Of a stretch of DNA of 64,000 nt, positions 40,575 to 49,543 are shown one piece after another. Under the pieces are notes generated by a model. The model had not been told where the DNA came from. It made no database searches and worked only from the letters and a program-made list of their open reading frames with translations. Position numbers and translations under genes: made by a program. The DNA comes from Verticiella sediminum. GTDB taxonomy: Bacteria > Pseudomonadota > Gammaproteobacteria > Burkholderiales > Burkholderiaceae_B. The stretch covers positions 186,001 through 250,000 of the forward strand of contig NZ_VLTJ01000039.1 of the NCBI RefSeq assembly GCF_007558815.1, read 5' to 3'. The stretch's first letter is position 1. Each line of letters opens with the position of its first letter.

Positions 40575-41447
40575 GTGTCCTCTACAGCCCGCCTCCCATC
40601 ACTGCGTCTGAGCGCACTCGACGCCCATCTGCTGCTAGGTCATGAGCGGCCCGGCCTGGCAGGTATCCCCCGCTTCCTGCTGGAGTTCCTCTACTTCGGT
40701 GTGAAACAAGCCCGCGCTTGCCTGTTCGTCGGCCTGTTCTTCGCCGCGGTATTCCTGGTTCCCCGCACCGGTCTCTGGGGCATTCCCCGCTACGACGCCC
40801 TGCTGATCATCGCGCTCGCGATCCAGGCCTGGATGGTGTGGGCCAAGCTGGAGACCCTGGACGAACTGAAGGCGATCACGATCTTTCACCTCGTCGGCTT
40901 CGCGCTGGAGGTATTCAAGACGTCCAGCGGAATCAAGTCCTGGTCATACCCGGACTTCGCCTATACGAAGGTCTTCGGCGTACCGCTCTTTTCCGGTTTC
41001 ATGTATGCCGCGGTCGGCAGCTACATCATCCAGGCCTGGCGCCTGTTGGAGCTGCGCGTGGTGCACCATCCGCCGTACTGGATGGCCTGGTTGACTGCGC
41101 TGCTCATCTACGCGAATTTCTTCACGCATCATTTCATCGGCGACTACCGCTGGTACATCGCAGCCTGCGCGCTGGGCCTGTACGCCAGGGCGACGGTGAT
41201 CTATCGCCCGCTGGACAGGGATCGGCGCATGCCGCTGTTGCTGGCGTTCGTGCTGATCGGCTTTTTCATCTGGCTGGCCGAGAACATCAGTACCTTCTTC
41301 GGTATCTGGGCCTATCCCAACCAGCTCGGCGCCTGGTCGACGGTGCACCTGGGCAAGTGGAGTTCCTGGTCGCTGCTGGTCGTCATGACCTTCACGATCG
41401 TGGCGAACCTCAAGCACATCAAGGAGCGCGTCCACGTGCCCGCCTGA
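40575..41447 (+). CDS. DUF817 family integral membrane protein
   Basis: A 290-residue protein with about seven to eight transmembrane segments and the conserved polar patches of DUF817: FHLVGFALEVFKTSSGIKSW, YPDFAYTKVFGVPLFSGFMY and FFIWLAENISTFFGIWAYPN. The many conserved aromatic, His, Glu and Lys residues near membrane borders suggest an enzyme or transporter, but no function is known to me. The start is GTG at 40575; no alternative methionine occurs until well inside the protein. It is divergent from ogt copy A and converges on the MaoC gene with a ten-base gap. Confidence 0.85.
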   Translation: MSSTARLPSLRLSALDAHLLLGHERPGLAGIPRFLLEFLYFGVKQARACLFVGLFFAAVFLVPRTGLWGIPRYDALLIIALAIQAWMVWAKLETLDELKAITIFHLVGFALEVFKTSSGIKSWSYPDFAYTKVFGVPLFSGFMYAAVGSYIIQAWRLLELRVVHHPPYWMAWLTALLIYANFFTHHFIGDYRWYIAACALGLYARATVIYRPLDRDRRMPLLLAFVLIGFFIWLAENISTFFGIWAYPNQLGAWSTVHLGKWSSWSLLVVMTFTIVANLKHIKERVHVPA

Positions 41448-41457
41448 GCGCGCACCC

Positions 41458-41943
41458 TCACCGGGGCCGGCCGTCTGCCTGCGCCGGGCTGCGGCGCTTG
41501 ATCAAGCGCAATGGCCGGTAGATCAGCAAAATCTGGCCGCCCGCGTTCGTGACCGTGTTCTTCGTTCGCACCAGGCCACGGTCCGGCTTGGAACACTCGC
41601 GAGCTTCTATGACTTCGCAGTCCACGCGTATGGTGTCGCCGACGAACGTGGGGCTCCTCACATCGAGTTCCATCTGGAGGAACGCCAGGCCGGCTCGTTC
41701 CAGCGAAGGAACCACCAGGCCTTCCGCCATGGTGAAGACCATGCCCGCCGGCACCGGCCGGCCCTGGATGGCATTCTCGCCCGTGTCGTGCTGATTGGTG
41801 AAAAGATCCTCGGTGAACCAGGTCAGGTTCACGAACGACACCAGATCGGTCTCCGTCAGGGTCCTGCCCGCCGTGTGCCACGTCGTGCCGAGCACCAGAT
41901 CTTCGAACCATAGCCCTCGGCTAAGTCGTCCTAGTTGTTTCAA
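41458..41943 (-). CDS. MaoC family dehydratase/hydratase
   Basis: A 161-residue single hot-dog domain of the MaoC (R)-enoyl-CoA hydratase superfamily. FTEDLFTNQHDTGENAIQGR followed by PVPAGMVFTMAEGLV covers the active-site Asp/His region, and LDVRSPTFVGDTIRVDCEVI is also typical. It would hydrate or dehydrate a CoA thioester. It is last in the IclR-CoA transferase-Bug-acyl-CoA dehydrogenase-MaoC run on the minus strand, ten bases after the acyl-CoA dehydrogenase. Its substrate is unknown. Confidence 0.87.
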   Translation of the reverse strand: MKQLGRLSRGLWFEDLVLGTTWHTAGRTLTETDLVSFVNLTWFTEDLFTNQHDTGENAIQGRPVPAGMVFTMAEGLVVPSLERAGLAFLQMELDVRSPTFVGDTIRVDCEVIEARECSKPDRGLVRTKNTVTNAGGQILLIYRPLRLIKRRSPAQADGRPR

Positions 41944-41953
41944 TCTCCACTCC

Positions 41954-43120
41954 TCAATAAGACTTGGGCAGGGCCAGCACTTTCTCGGCGATGTAGCTCA
42001 TGATGAGCTGGATGCTGATCGGCGCAATGCGCAGCAGCATCGCTTCCCGGAAATAACGCTCGACGTGGTACTCCTTGGCGTAGCCAAAGCCGCCATGCGT
42101 CAGCACGGCCGTTTCGCAGGCATGGAATCCGGCCTCGCCGGCAAGATACTTGGCTGCATTCGCCTCGGCCCCGCAGGGCAGGCCCTGGTCGTACTTCCAG
42201 GCAGCCTGCATCACCATCAATCGAGCGGCTTCTAGCTCCATCCAGCGCGATGCCAGCGGATGCTGAATGCCCTGGTTCTGGCCGATGGGCCTGTCGAACA
42301 CGATGCGCTCGTTGGCGTACGTCGCGGCGCGCTGCAAGGCCGCGTGGCCCAGGCCGATGCCGGCGGCGGCGGCGAGGGCACGCTCCGGGTTCATGCTGTG
42401 CAGTATGTTGTAGAAGCCCTCGCCTTCGGCGCCGATCCGGTGTTCCACGGGTATGGGCAGGTCATCGATGAACAACTCGTTCGAATCCACCGCCTTGCGG
42501 CCCAGCTTCTCGATCTCGCGTACTGTGATATAGCGCCGGTCCAGGTCGGTATAGAACAGCGTCAGTCCGTCGGTGGGTTTCTTCACCTGTTCCAGCGGCG
42601 TGGTGCGCGCCAGCAGGAGCATTTTCTCCGTCACCTGCGCGGTCGTGATCCAGACCTTCCTGCCGTTGACGATATAGCGATCGCCTTCGCGGCGGGCGAA
42701 GGTCTTGAGCCGCGTGGTGTTCAGGCCGGTATTGGGTTCCGTCACCGCGAAGCAGGCCTTCTCCTCACCTCGGATAAGAGGAGGAAGAAAGCGCTGCTTC
42801 TGCTCTTCGGTGCCGAATCGCACCACAGGGTTCAGGCCGAAGATGTTCATGTGAATGGCGGAGACGCCGCTCATCCCCGCGCCGGACTGGGCGATGGCCT
42901 GCACCATGATGGCGGCCTCCTGGATGCCGAGGTCCGCCCCGCCATATTCCGCGGGCATGCAGATGCCCAGCCATCCCGCCTCGGCGATCGCCTGGTGGAA
43001 ATCCAGGGGAAAGCCGCCATGCCGGTCGCGCTCCAGCCAATAATCGGCGTCAAACCGTTCGCAGATGCGCGATATCGCGTCCCGTATCGCCTCTTGCTCG
43101 TTCGTCAGCGAAAAATCCAT
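41954..43120 (-). CDS. Acyl-CoA dehydrogenase family protein
   Basis: A 388-residue flavoprotein with the three acyl-CoA dehydrogenase domains: ICMPAEYGGADLGIQEAAIM, the FAD/substrate loop ACFAVTEPNTGLNTTRLKT, and the C-terminal LTHGGFGYAKEYHVERYFRE. Where medium-chain enzymes carry the catalytic glutamate in IYEGT, this protein reads LRIAPIS, so the base must lie elsewhere or be absent, as in some related subfamilies. The cluster includes a CoA transferase and a MaoC hydratase, pointing to oxidation of one specific acyl-CoA rather than general fatty acids. Confidence 0.88.
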   Translation of the reverse strand: MDFSLTNEQEAIRDAISRICERFDADYWLERDRHGGFPLDFHQAIAEAGWLGICMPAEYGGADLGIQEAAIMVQAIAQSGAGMSGVSAIHMNIFGLNPVVRFGTEEQKQRFLPPLIRGEEKACFAVTEPNTGLNTTRLKTFARREGDRYIVNGRKVWITTAQVTEKMLLLARTTPLEQVKKPTDGLTLFYTDLDRRYITVREIEKLGRKAVDSNELFIDDLPIPVEHRIGAEGEGFYNILHSMNPERALAAAAGIGLGHAALQRAATYANERIVFDRPIGQNQGIQHPLASRWMELEAARLMVMQAAWKYDQGLPCGAEANAAKYLAGEAGFHACETAVLTHGGFGYAKEYHVERYFREAMLLRIAPISIQLIMSYIAEKVLALPKSY

Positions 43121-43163
43121 CGCAAGTTCCTTGTGGTTCGGAAGGGCAGGACGGTGCGAGCGA

Positions 43164-44153
43164 TCAGTTCGGCTCGAGGCCGATATCCTGCACCGTCGTC
43201 TTGAACAGCTCGATCTGCTGCGCGAGGAACTCTCCGTATTCCTGCGCCGTGCTGGCTATGGAGTAGCCGCCCTGCACCTCGAGGGCCTCGACGATCTTGG
43301 GGCTCTTCATGGCCAAGGCGATTTCTTCGCTCAGTTTCGCGATGACGTCGGGTGGTGTCCTGGCCGGCGCCATCACTCCCTGCCAGCCGGACAATTCGAT
43401 ACCCTCTACGCCGCTGGCCTGCAGCGTGCCGACTTCCGGCAACACCTCCGAGCCGTTCTGCGCCGTTATCACGATCGGCTTGAGGCTGCCGGCCTCGATC
43501 AGCCCCAGGGCGGAGTTGACCGAGTCGAGCTGGAACTGGACCATGCCCGCGACCACCGCGCTGCGCGCTTCGCTGCTGCCCTTGTAAGGCACGTGGACCG
43601 CTTCGAGCCCTCTGTCCTTCAGGATCATCTCCATGCCGATGTGGGCCAGATTGCCGATGCCGGGGCTGCCATAGTTGAACCCGCCGGGCCTTGCCTTCAC
43701 CTGCGCGACCCATTCCTCGAAATTGCTCGCCGGGAAATCCTTGTTGACCACCATCACCAGGGGCAGGGTGGCGGTGCCGTTCACCGGCGCGAGATCGCGA
43801 AGGGGGTCGGCCGGCAGATTGCGATACAGCGCGGGGCTCAGTCCGAGTGACGAGCTGTTGTAGAGCAGCGTGTAGCCGTCCGGGGCGGCGTTCGCGACAT
43901 AGCCTGCCGCGATGTTGCCGTTTGCCCCCGGCCTGTTGTCGACGATCACGGGCTGTGCGAGCTGGGCCGACAACTGCTCGGCCAGCACCCTGGCCATGAT
44001 GTCGTTCGGGCCGCCGGGGGCGAAGCCCACGACCAGTTGAAGAGGCCGCTCCGGCCACTTCGCGAAGGCGGCGCCCGGCGCAATCAGCGTCAGGGCAAGC
44101 GCGACATGGGTGCAGAGTCGAGTGCGCAGACGCACCAGGGTTTTCGATGCCAT
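43164..44153 (-). CDS. Bug/TctC-type tripartite tricarboxylate receptor protein
   Basis: A 329-residue periplasmic solute-binding protein of the Bug family, greatly expanded in Bordetella and Burkholderiales. It has a signal peptide ending near GAAFA, the hallmark start WPERPLQLVVGFAPGGPNDI, the loop QPVIVDNRPGANGNIAAGYV and NYGSPGIGNLAHIGMEMI. Members bind carboxylates or related small molecules and often act without a dedicated permease. In this cluster it most likely captures the acid that the CoA transferase activates. Confidence 0.9.
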   Translation of the reverse strand: MASKTLVRLRTRLCTHVALALTLIAPGAAFAKWPERPLQLVVGFAPGGPNDIMARVLAEQLSAQLAQPVIVDNRPGANGNIAAGYVANAAPDGYTLLYNSSSLGLSPALYRNLPADPLRDLAPVNGTATLPLVMVVNKDFPASNFEEWVAQVKARPGGFNYGSPGIGNLAHIGMEMILKDRGLEAVHVPYKGSSEARSAVVAGMVQFQLDSVNSALGLIEAGSLKPIVITAQNGSEVLPEVGTLQASGVEGIELSGWQGVMAPARTPPDVIAKLSEEIALAMKSPKIVEALEVQGGYSIASTAQEYGEFLAQQIELFKTTVQDIGLEPN

Positions 44154-44221
44154 GCAGGGTCTCCTCGGTCTCGATTCGATTCGAGTTATGGAAATGGGGA
44201 AGCTGTGTCTTGCCTACCTGC

Positions 44222-45454
44222 CTACATGGCTGCCCCGTCGTGCAGCAGGTGTTCGATCTCCAAGGGGCTCAGGCCGGCTTCCCGCAGCACTTCGATCGTG
44301 TGCTGGCCCAGGCGCGGAGGCATCGTGGGCTGCGGCGTTTGCGCATCGAATCGCAGGACAGGCCGGGTCACCTTGACCTCGCCGAGTGCGGGATCGACAA
44401 GGCGCATGAAAAATCCCCCGGCCACGAGCTGCGGGTCGGATTCCAGATCCTCCAGCCGATTCATCCGGGCCGCCGGTATGTCGAGCTGCCTGCACACGGC
44501 CAGCCATTCCTCTGTCGGGCGTCGGGCAAGGTGTGCGCCCAGGATCGAATAGAGCGCATCGATGTGGCGCGTACGTTGCGCAATGTTCCGAAAACGCGGG
44601 TCCTGCAAGGACGCGGTATCGCCGACTTCCTCGAAAAAGCGACGCCAATGCACATCGGTATAGGGCAGGGCGCAAACGTATCCGTCCGCCGTCCGGTAGG
44701 GGCGCCTGGCGCGGGTCATCAGCCGGTCGTATCCATACTTGCCGTCGCGTCCGGCGAAATGCGCGCCATAAAGATGTTCGGCAAGGGTGAAGCTGGTCAT
44801 TGCCTCGAACATGGGCACCTCGACATGCACCCCCTTGCCCGAGCGGGCGCGGCCCACCAGCGCCATCAGGATGGCCTGCGCCGCGAAGAGCGCGCAGGTC
44901 TTGTCGGCCGCCACCGTGGGAAAGTAGAGGGGTTCGCCGGTCTGGGCCTCGGTCAGCGCGGCGAATCCGCAAAGCCCCTGGATGATGTCGTCGTACGCAG
45001 GCTGGCCGGCATAGGGCCCGCCTTGCGCAAAGCCGTGGACGCTGACGATGATGAGCCGCGGGTTTCTTGCATGCAGCACGCCGGGGTTCAAGCCGAGCGC
45101 ATCCAGCTTTTGCGGACGGATGCTGCAAATCAGGACGTCGGCCCGCTCGACCAGCGTGAGCAGCGTTTCGCGGGCGGGTGCCTTCTTCAGATCCAGCGCG
45201 ATACTGCGCTTGCTGCGGTTGACGCCTATGAACGCCGCGCCCATGCCGGGCTCCGGCTGGGGCCCGGTCCTGCGCGTCGTATCCCCCGAGGGCGACTCGA
45301 TCTTTATCACGTCGGCACCGTAGTCACCCAGCATCTGGGTTGCGTAGGGCCCCAACATGACGGACGTCATGTCCAGGATGCGGATTCCGGCCATCGGCAG
45401 GGCGCAGCTCTGCGGCGCGCCGTCCGGTTGTGGGTTCGTGGAGCGCTCCATCAT
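44222..45454 (-). CDS. CaiB/BaiF (class III) CoA transferase
   Basis: A 410-residue family III CoA transferase. GIRILDMTSVMLGPYATQML, DYGADVIKIESPSGDTTR, NRSKRSIALDLKKAPARET and the motif with the catalytic aspartate region (ADVLICSIRPQKLDALGLNP) are clear. These enzymes move CoA between carboxylates such as succinyl, formyl, carnitine or aromatic acids. Its ATG overlaps the IclR stop by ATGA, making regulator and enzyme one transcript. It is the probable entry step of the cluster. Confidence 0.9.
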   Translation of the reverse strand: MMERSTNPQPDGAPQSCALPMAGIRILDMTSVMLGPYATQMLGDYGADVIKIESPSGDTTRRTGPQPEPGMGAAFIGVNRSKRSIALDLKKAPARETLLTLVERADVLICSIRPQKLDALGLNPGVLHARNPRLIIVSVHGFAQGGPYAGQPAYDDIIQGLCGFAALTEAQTGEPLYFPTVAADKTCALFAAQAILMALVGRARSGKGVHVEVPMFEAMTSFTLAEHLYGAHFAGRDGKYGYDRLMTRARRPYRTADGYVCALPYTDVHWRRFFEEVGDTASLQDPRFRNIAQRTRHIDALYSILGAHLARRPTEEWLAVCRQLDIPAARMNRLEDLESDPQLVAGGFFMRLVDPALGEVKVTRPVLRFDAQTPQPTMPPRLGQHTIEVLREAGLSPLEIEHLLHDGAAM

Positions 45455-46185
45455 TTCACTGGGGTGCAGTACCGTTCGACCGCGTCCTTCATCAATCGGA
45501 TGAATTCCGTGGCGTTCGCACGGATGTCCTGGCCGGGCCCGCCGATGCCCAGGGCGAGCCGATGGCCGGCGATGCGCTCCGGCAGATGCATGGCGACCAG
45601 GCCTACCCCCGGCAGAAACAAGTCCAGCGAGAGCGCATAGCCCCGTTTCCGGATGGCCTGCAAGTCGCGGTTCACGTCCTCCAGCGACAACGGCGCAACG
45701 CCGGCCTCCTGGTTATGGCGGAATATGGCCTGGCGAACCTTTTCTTCGCTGCGGGTGGACAGGAAAAGCCGGCCCGTCCCGGATATGGCGAGCGGCCGCG
45801 TCGAACCCACCGACACGTGCATGCGCAGTGTCCTGGTGGCGGGAACGACATGTATATATCGGACGAGCGACTCGGATGCCACGCCCAGCACAATGGTCTG
45901 GCCGGTGATGCGTCCGAGTTCGTCCATCATGCGCAGGATATGGCTGTCCTGGGACAACTGCGGCGCCACCCAGGAACCCAGCAGCGTGACGCGCGGTGTA
46001 GGTACATAGCAGCGCTGCGCATTCTGTTCCAGATAGCCCAGACCGAGCAGACTGTTCAACAGCATGGACGTGCTCGACACCGGGTAATCCAGCGCATGGG
46101 CCACTTCGGTGACGCTGGCCGCACGGCGCACGTCGTCGAAATACTCGAGCACTTCCAGTACCCGAACGGCAGATTTCACACCCAT
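45451..46185 (-). CDS. IclR family transcriptional regulator
   Basis: A 244-residue IclR-type regulator: an N-terminal winged helix-turn-helix (AASVTEVAHALDYPVSSTSM near residue 22) and a C-terminal GAF-like effector domain (SGTGRLFLSTRSEEKVRQAI, then the closing YALSLDLFLPGVGLVAMHLP). It is the first gene of the CoA-thioester cluster. Direct and inverted TGTGAAATC repeats just upstream are a likely autoregulatory operator. Its effector is presumably the acid handled by the cluster. Confidence 0.9.
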   Translation of the reverse strand: MGVKSAVRVLEVLEYFDDVRRAASVTEVAHALDYPVSSTSMLLNSLLGLGYLEQNAQRCYVPTPRVTLLGSWVAPQLSQDSHILRMMDELGRITGQTIVLGVASESLVRYIHVVPATRTLRMHVSVGSTRPLAISGTGRLFLSTRSEEKVRQAIFRHNQEAGVAPLSLEDVNRDLQAIRKRGYALSLDLFLPGVGLVAMHLPERIAGHRLALGIGGPGQDIRANATEFIRLMKDAVERYCTPVK

Positions 46186-46250
46186 GAGTCACCGTCTCGA
46201 TCGGTACCTGACTGTTCCAGTCTAGGAAGGCGATAGATTCACGTCAACGA

Positions 46251-46280
46251 TGTGAAATCAGATTTCATGTATGTGAAATC
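46251..46280. promoter_or_regulatory. Operator-like repeats upstream of the iclR gene
   Basis: TGTGAAATC occurs twice (46251-46259 and 46272-46280), and TGAAATC-A-GATTTCA makes a perfect 7-bp inverted repeat (46253-46267). The array starts 66 bases upstream of the regulator start. Binding by the IclR protein is inferred. Confidence 0.5.
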
Positions 46281-46381
46281 CGTGACGCGGCCGCGCCGTT
46301 CCACGCGTCACCACGGGCGCCACGGCGATCCTGCCGGCCGTGTTGGCCTTGGATGCGACCCCGCTGGCCGGGGCGGTCCGT

Positions 46382-46945
46382 TCAGAAACCCGGCAGCCGC
46401 GCCGTGCGCGCGGGCGCATCGCCGGCCTCGGCCAGGGCGCCTTCGTGCGCGAGCAGCCAGCGCTTGCGCTCGAGCCCGCCGCCGTAGCCCGTCAGGGTGC
46501 GGTTGCTGCCGATGACCCGGTGGCAGGGGACGACCAGGCTGACCGGGTTGGCGCCGTTGGCGAGGCCAACCGCACGCACGGCGGCCGCGCGGCCGATGCG
46601 TGCGGCCAGCTCGCCGTAGCTGAGCGTCGTACCGGCCGGAATCTCGCGCAGGGTCTGCCATACCAGGCGCTGGAATGCCGTGCCGCCCGTGGCGACGCGC
46701 AGGCCGTCGAGGGCGCCGATGTCGCCGGCGAAATACGCGGCCAGCCTGGGGCCGGCCGCGCAGGCGGCTCCGCCCTCCACGATCTCGATGGATGCACCGC
46801 CGTACTGCCGCCGCAGCAGCAGGTGCATGCGCTGCTCGTGGTCCTGCCAGTCGAGGGCCCGCAGGACGCCGTCCTCGTCGGTGAGGATCAGCATGGGGCC
46901 GAGGGGCGAGGGCAGGCGTTCGAGTCGAAGTTTCAGGGACGGCAT
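46382..46945 (-). CDS. Methylated-DNA-protein-cysteine methyltransferase (copy B)
   Basis: A 187-residue Ogt-type alkyltransferase, paralogous to the gene at 39764-40321. The active-site segment [20 protein letters not shown] and the following [19 protein letters not shown] are identical; the N-terminal halves differ more. Both genes end in the same LPGF. Nucleotide identity over the 3' half is visibly high, pointing to a recent duplication or gene conversion. The 50-bp upstream element (47060-47109) is shared, here about 115 bases before the ATG. It is divergent from the oleate hydratase gene. Confidence 0.93.
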   Translation of the reverse strand: MPSLKLRLERLPSPLGPMLILTDEDGVLRALDWQDHEQRMHLLLRRQYGGASIEIVEGGAACAAGPRLAAYFAGDIGALDGLRVATGGTAFQRLVWQTLREIPAGTTLSYGELAARIGRAAAVRAVGLANGANPVSLVVPCHRVIGSNRTLTGYGGGLERKRWLLAHEGALAEAGDAPARTARLPGF

Positions 46946-47059
46946 GGCGGGGTGTTCAGTGCTCAGGTAATCAGGTGCTCAAATACTCGGTCGGACCACA
47001 CCGCGATGCGGCCGCGTCGTGTGCCGCGGGCGGCATCTCTGGCGTGCCGGCGAACGATT

Positions 47060-47109
47060 CCAGCGTAGCAAGCACCGGCGCCGTGCGCACTCCGTTTCTT
47101 GCGCTGTAT
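47060..47109. repeat. Conserved upstream element of ogt, copy B
   Basis: Aligns with 40362-40409, with a two-base insertion (TTCTTGCGCTG against TTCTTGCTG). It lies between copy B of ogt and the oleate hydratase gene, so either or both could be controlled by it. Confidence 0.55.
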
Positions 47110-47232
47110 TGCACCGTGGGGCCGGGCGAGGCACGCAAGCTGCTGCTTGCACCGCTCTGCACGCCCGGCCGTCCGCGGCTCGCCGGGCCGCCGCGTGGAC
47201 GGCGCCGTGCCGCGTCCCCAGGAGTCCTGCGC

Positions 47233-49203
47233 ATGAGCCAGAGCAAGCCCACGATGGCCGTCCCCGGTTTCGAGCATCAACCGGACGCCAGCCGCGCCTA
47301 CTGGCGCCATCGGCCCGACAACACGCTGCCGCCGCCGGACATGGTGGGCGCCTACACGCGCAACCGGCCCTTGCCCGCCGAGGGCATCGCGAATCGCAAG
47401 GCCTGGATCATCGGCGGCGGCATCGCGGGGCTGGCCGCGGCCTTCTACCTGATCCGCGACGCGCGCATGCCGGCGGCGAACATCACCATCCTGGAGAACC
47501 TCGCCGTCGAGGGCGGCTCGCTGGACGGCTCGGGCAACGCGCAGGAAGGCTACCTGGTGCGCGGCGGCCGCGAGATGAACTGGAACTACGACAACCTCTG
47601 GGACATGTTCCAGGACGTGCCGGCGCTCGAGCTGCCCGAAGGCTACAGCGTGCTCGACGAGTATCGGCTGGTCAACGACAGCGATCCGAACTATTCCAAG
47701 GCCCGGCTGATGCATCGCCGCGGCCAGATCCAGGATTTCTCCACCCTCGGGTTGAGCCGCTCGCAGCAGTGGGAACTGGTCCGCCTGCTGCTCAAGCGCA
47801 AGGAGGAGCTGGACGATCGCACGATCGAGGACTACTTCAGCGAAGGCTTTCTGAAGAGCAACTTCTGGTTCCTCTGGCGCTCGATGTTCGCGTTCCAGAA
47901 CTGGCAGAGCCTGCTCGAGATGAAGCTCTACATGCACCGCTTCCTGGACGCGCTCGACGGGCTGACCGACATGTCGGCCCTGGTCTTTCCCAAGTACAAC
48001 CAGTTCGACAGCTTCGTGCGTCCGCTGGCCGGCATGCTGCGCCGCCAAGGCGTGACATTCCAGTTCGACACCCTGGTCGAGGACCTGGACATGGCCGTGT
48101 CGGGCGAGTTGCGCACCGTGACCGGCATCCGGGCCCGTGTCGGCGGCGAGCCCGCCACGATCGCGGTGGGCGAGGGCGATCTGGTGTTCGCGCTGACCGG
48201 TTCCATGACCGAGGGCACGGCTTACGGCGGCATGGACCATGCGCCGGCGCTCGATCGCGCGCGGCTGGCCTCGCCGGCCTGGAGCGGCTGGACCTTGTGG
48301 CGCAACCTGGCGCGCCAATCGCCGGTGTTCGGCCGGCCCGAGAAGTTCTGCGGCGACATCGAGCGCTCGATGTGGGAGTCGGCCACGCTCACCTGCAGGC
48401 CTTCGCCGCTGGTCGAGAAGATCAAGGCGCTGGCCGTCAACGATCCCTATTCCGGCAAGACGGTGACGGGCGGCATCGTCACTTTCACCGACTCGAACTG
48501 GGTGTTGAGCTTCACCGTCAACCGCCAGCCGCACTTCCCGGACCAGCCCGGGGACGTGCTGGTCGCGTGGGTGTATGCGCTCATCATGGACAAGCCGGGC
48601 AACTGCGTGCAAAAGCCCATGCCGGCATGCACCGGCCGCGAGATACTCGCCGAACTGTGCCATCACCTGGGCATCCCGGACCAGATCGACGCCGTGGCGG
48701 CCAACACCCAGGTGCGTACCGCGCTCATGCCCTACATCACGGCGCAGTTCATGCCGCGCGCGGCCGGCGACCGGCCCGAAGTCGTGCCGCGCGGCTGCAC
48801 CAACTTGGCGCTGCTCGGCCAGTTCGTCGAGACGCGCAACGACGTGGTGTTCACCATGGAAAGCTCGGTGCGCACCGCGCGCATCGCCGTCTACAGCCTG
48901 CTCGGGCTCGCCAAGCAGGTGCCGGATCTGAGCCCCACCCAGTACGACGTACGCAATCTGCTGCGGGCCGCGCGCGCACTCAACAACGGCAGCCCGTTCC
49001 CGGGCGAACGCTTGCTGCATCGGCTGCTCGACAAGACCTACTACGCCCACGTGCTGCCACCCCTGCCGGCCAACGAGCCGGGCACGCGCGAGCGCGTCGA
49101 GCAGGAGCTTGCGGGCATCTTCGGCAAGGGGAGCCAACTGCTGCGCGGCGCTTCGAGCTGGCTGGAGGGGCTGCGCGACAGCCTGAACCGCAAGTCGCGC
49201 TGA
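47233..49203 (+). CDS. Oleate hydratase
   Basis: A 656-residue FAD protein of the myosin-cross-reactive antigen/oleate hydratase family, which adds water to the cis-9 double bond of oleic or linoleic acid to give 10-hydroxy acids. The dinucleotide motif is [20 protein letters not shown] near residue 57; the conserved [15 protein letters not shown] and [19 protein letters not shown] contain the active-site glutamates, and [20 protein letters not shown] is a later signature. The ATG at 47233 gives [13 protein letters not shown]; a longer upstream frame lacks family sequence. Possible roles are detoxifying free unsaturated fatty acids or lipid remodelling. It is monocistronic. Confidence 0.94.
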   Translation: MSQSKPTMAVPGFEHQPDASRAYWRHRPDNTLPPPDMVGAYTRNRPLPAEGIANRKAWIIGGGIAGLAAAFYLIRDARMPAANITILENLAVEGGSLDGSGNAQEGYLVRGGREMNWNYDNLWDMFQDVPALELPEGYSVLDEYRLVNDSDPNYSKARLMHRRGQIQDFSTLGLSRSQQWELVRLLLKRKEELDDRTIEDYFSEGFLKSNFWFLWRSMFAFQNWQSLLEMKLYMHRFLDALDGLTDMSALVFPKYNQFDSFVRPLAGMLRRQGVTFQFDTLVEDLDMAVSGELRTVTGIRARVGGEPATIAVGEGDLVFALTGSMTEGTAYGGMDHAPALDRARLASPAWSGWTLWRNLARQSPVFGRPEKFCGDIERSMWESATLTCRPSPLVEKIKALAVNDPYSGKTVTGGIVTFTDSNWVLSFTVNRQPHFPDQPGDVLVAWVYALIMDKPGNCVQKPMPACTGREILAELCHHLGIPDQIDAVAANTQVRTALMPYITAQFMPRAAGDRPEVVPRGCTNLALLGQFVETRNDVVFTMESSVRTARIAVYSLLGLAKQVPDLSPTQYDVRNLLRAARALNNGSPFPGERLLHRLLDKTYYAHVLPPLPANEPGTRERVEQELAGIFGKGSQLLRGASSWLEGLRDSLNRKSR

Positions 49204-49233
49204 AAAACGTCCGTCGGGCTGCGGCGCGCGGCG

Positions 49234-49494
49234 TCAGTCCAGGCCGGAGCGGGCCTTGACGGCGTCCTCGTGCAGCGATTCGTTCAACTGGTCGACGATC
49301 ATCGCCCAGGGCGCATCGGCCTGGATCTGTTCGGCCAGGAACTGGCGCTGCGACTCGTTCCAATAGGACGCATCGGCAATCTTCACGTCCGCGGGCAACT
49401 GGTGGGTGCGGATGAACTCGGCGATGGCCGGTTCCCCGGCATCCAGGCCAAGCTGCAGGAAAAGGTTGGTCATGCGTGGTTCGGCAGTGTTCAT
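49234..49494 (-). CDS. DUF2789 family protein
   Basis: An 86-residue soluble protein matching DUF2789: TNLFLQLGLDAGEPAIAEFI, HQLPADVKIADASYWNESQR, QFLAEQIQADAPWAMIVDQL. The function is unknown. AAGGAA lies eight bases before the ATG at 49494. It is 49 bases downstream of urtE on the same strand, so it may be carried on the urea transporter transcript. It converges on the oleate hydratase gene. Confidence 0.83.
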   Translation of the reverse strand: MNTAEPRMTNLFLQLGLDAGEPAIAEFIRTHQLPADVKIADASYWNESQRQFLAEQIQADAPWAMIVDQLNESLHEDAVKARSGLD

Positions 49495-49543
49495 GCAGAA
49501 TTCCTTTGAAGAAGAGGGTGACGAACCACTGTCAGAGCACAGT

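Noticed and set aside
46252-46515. A plus-strand frame of 87 codons upstream of the iclR gene
   Set aside because: It is largely antisense to ogt copy B and has biased Ala/Arg composition with no domain.
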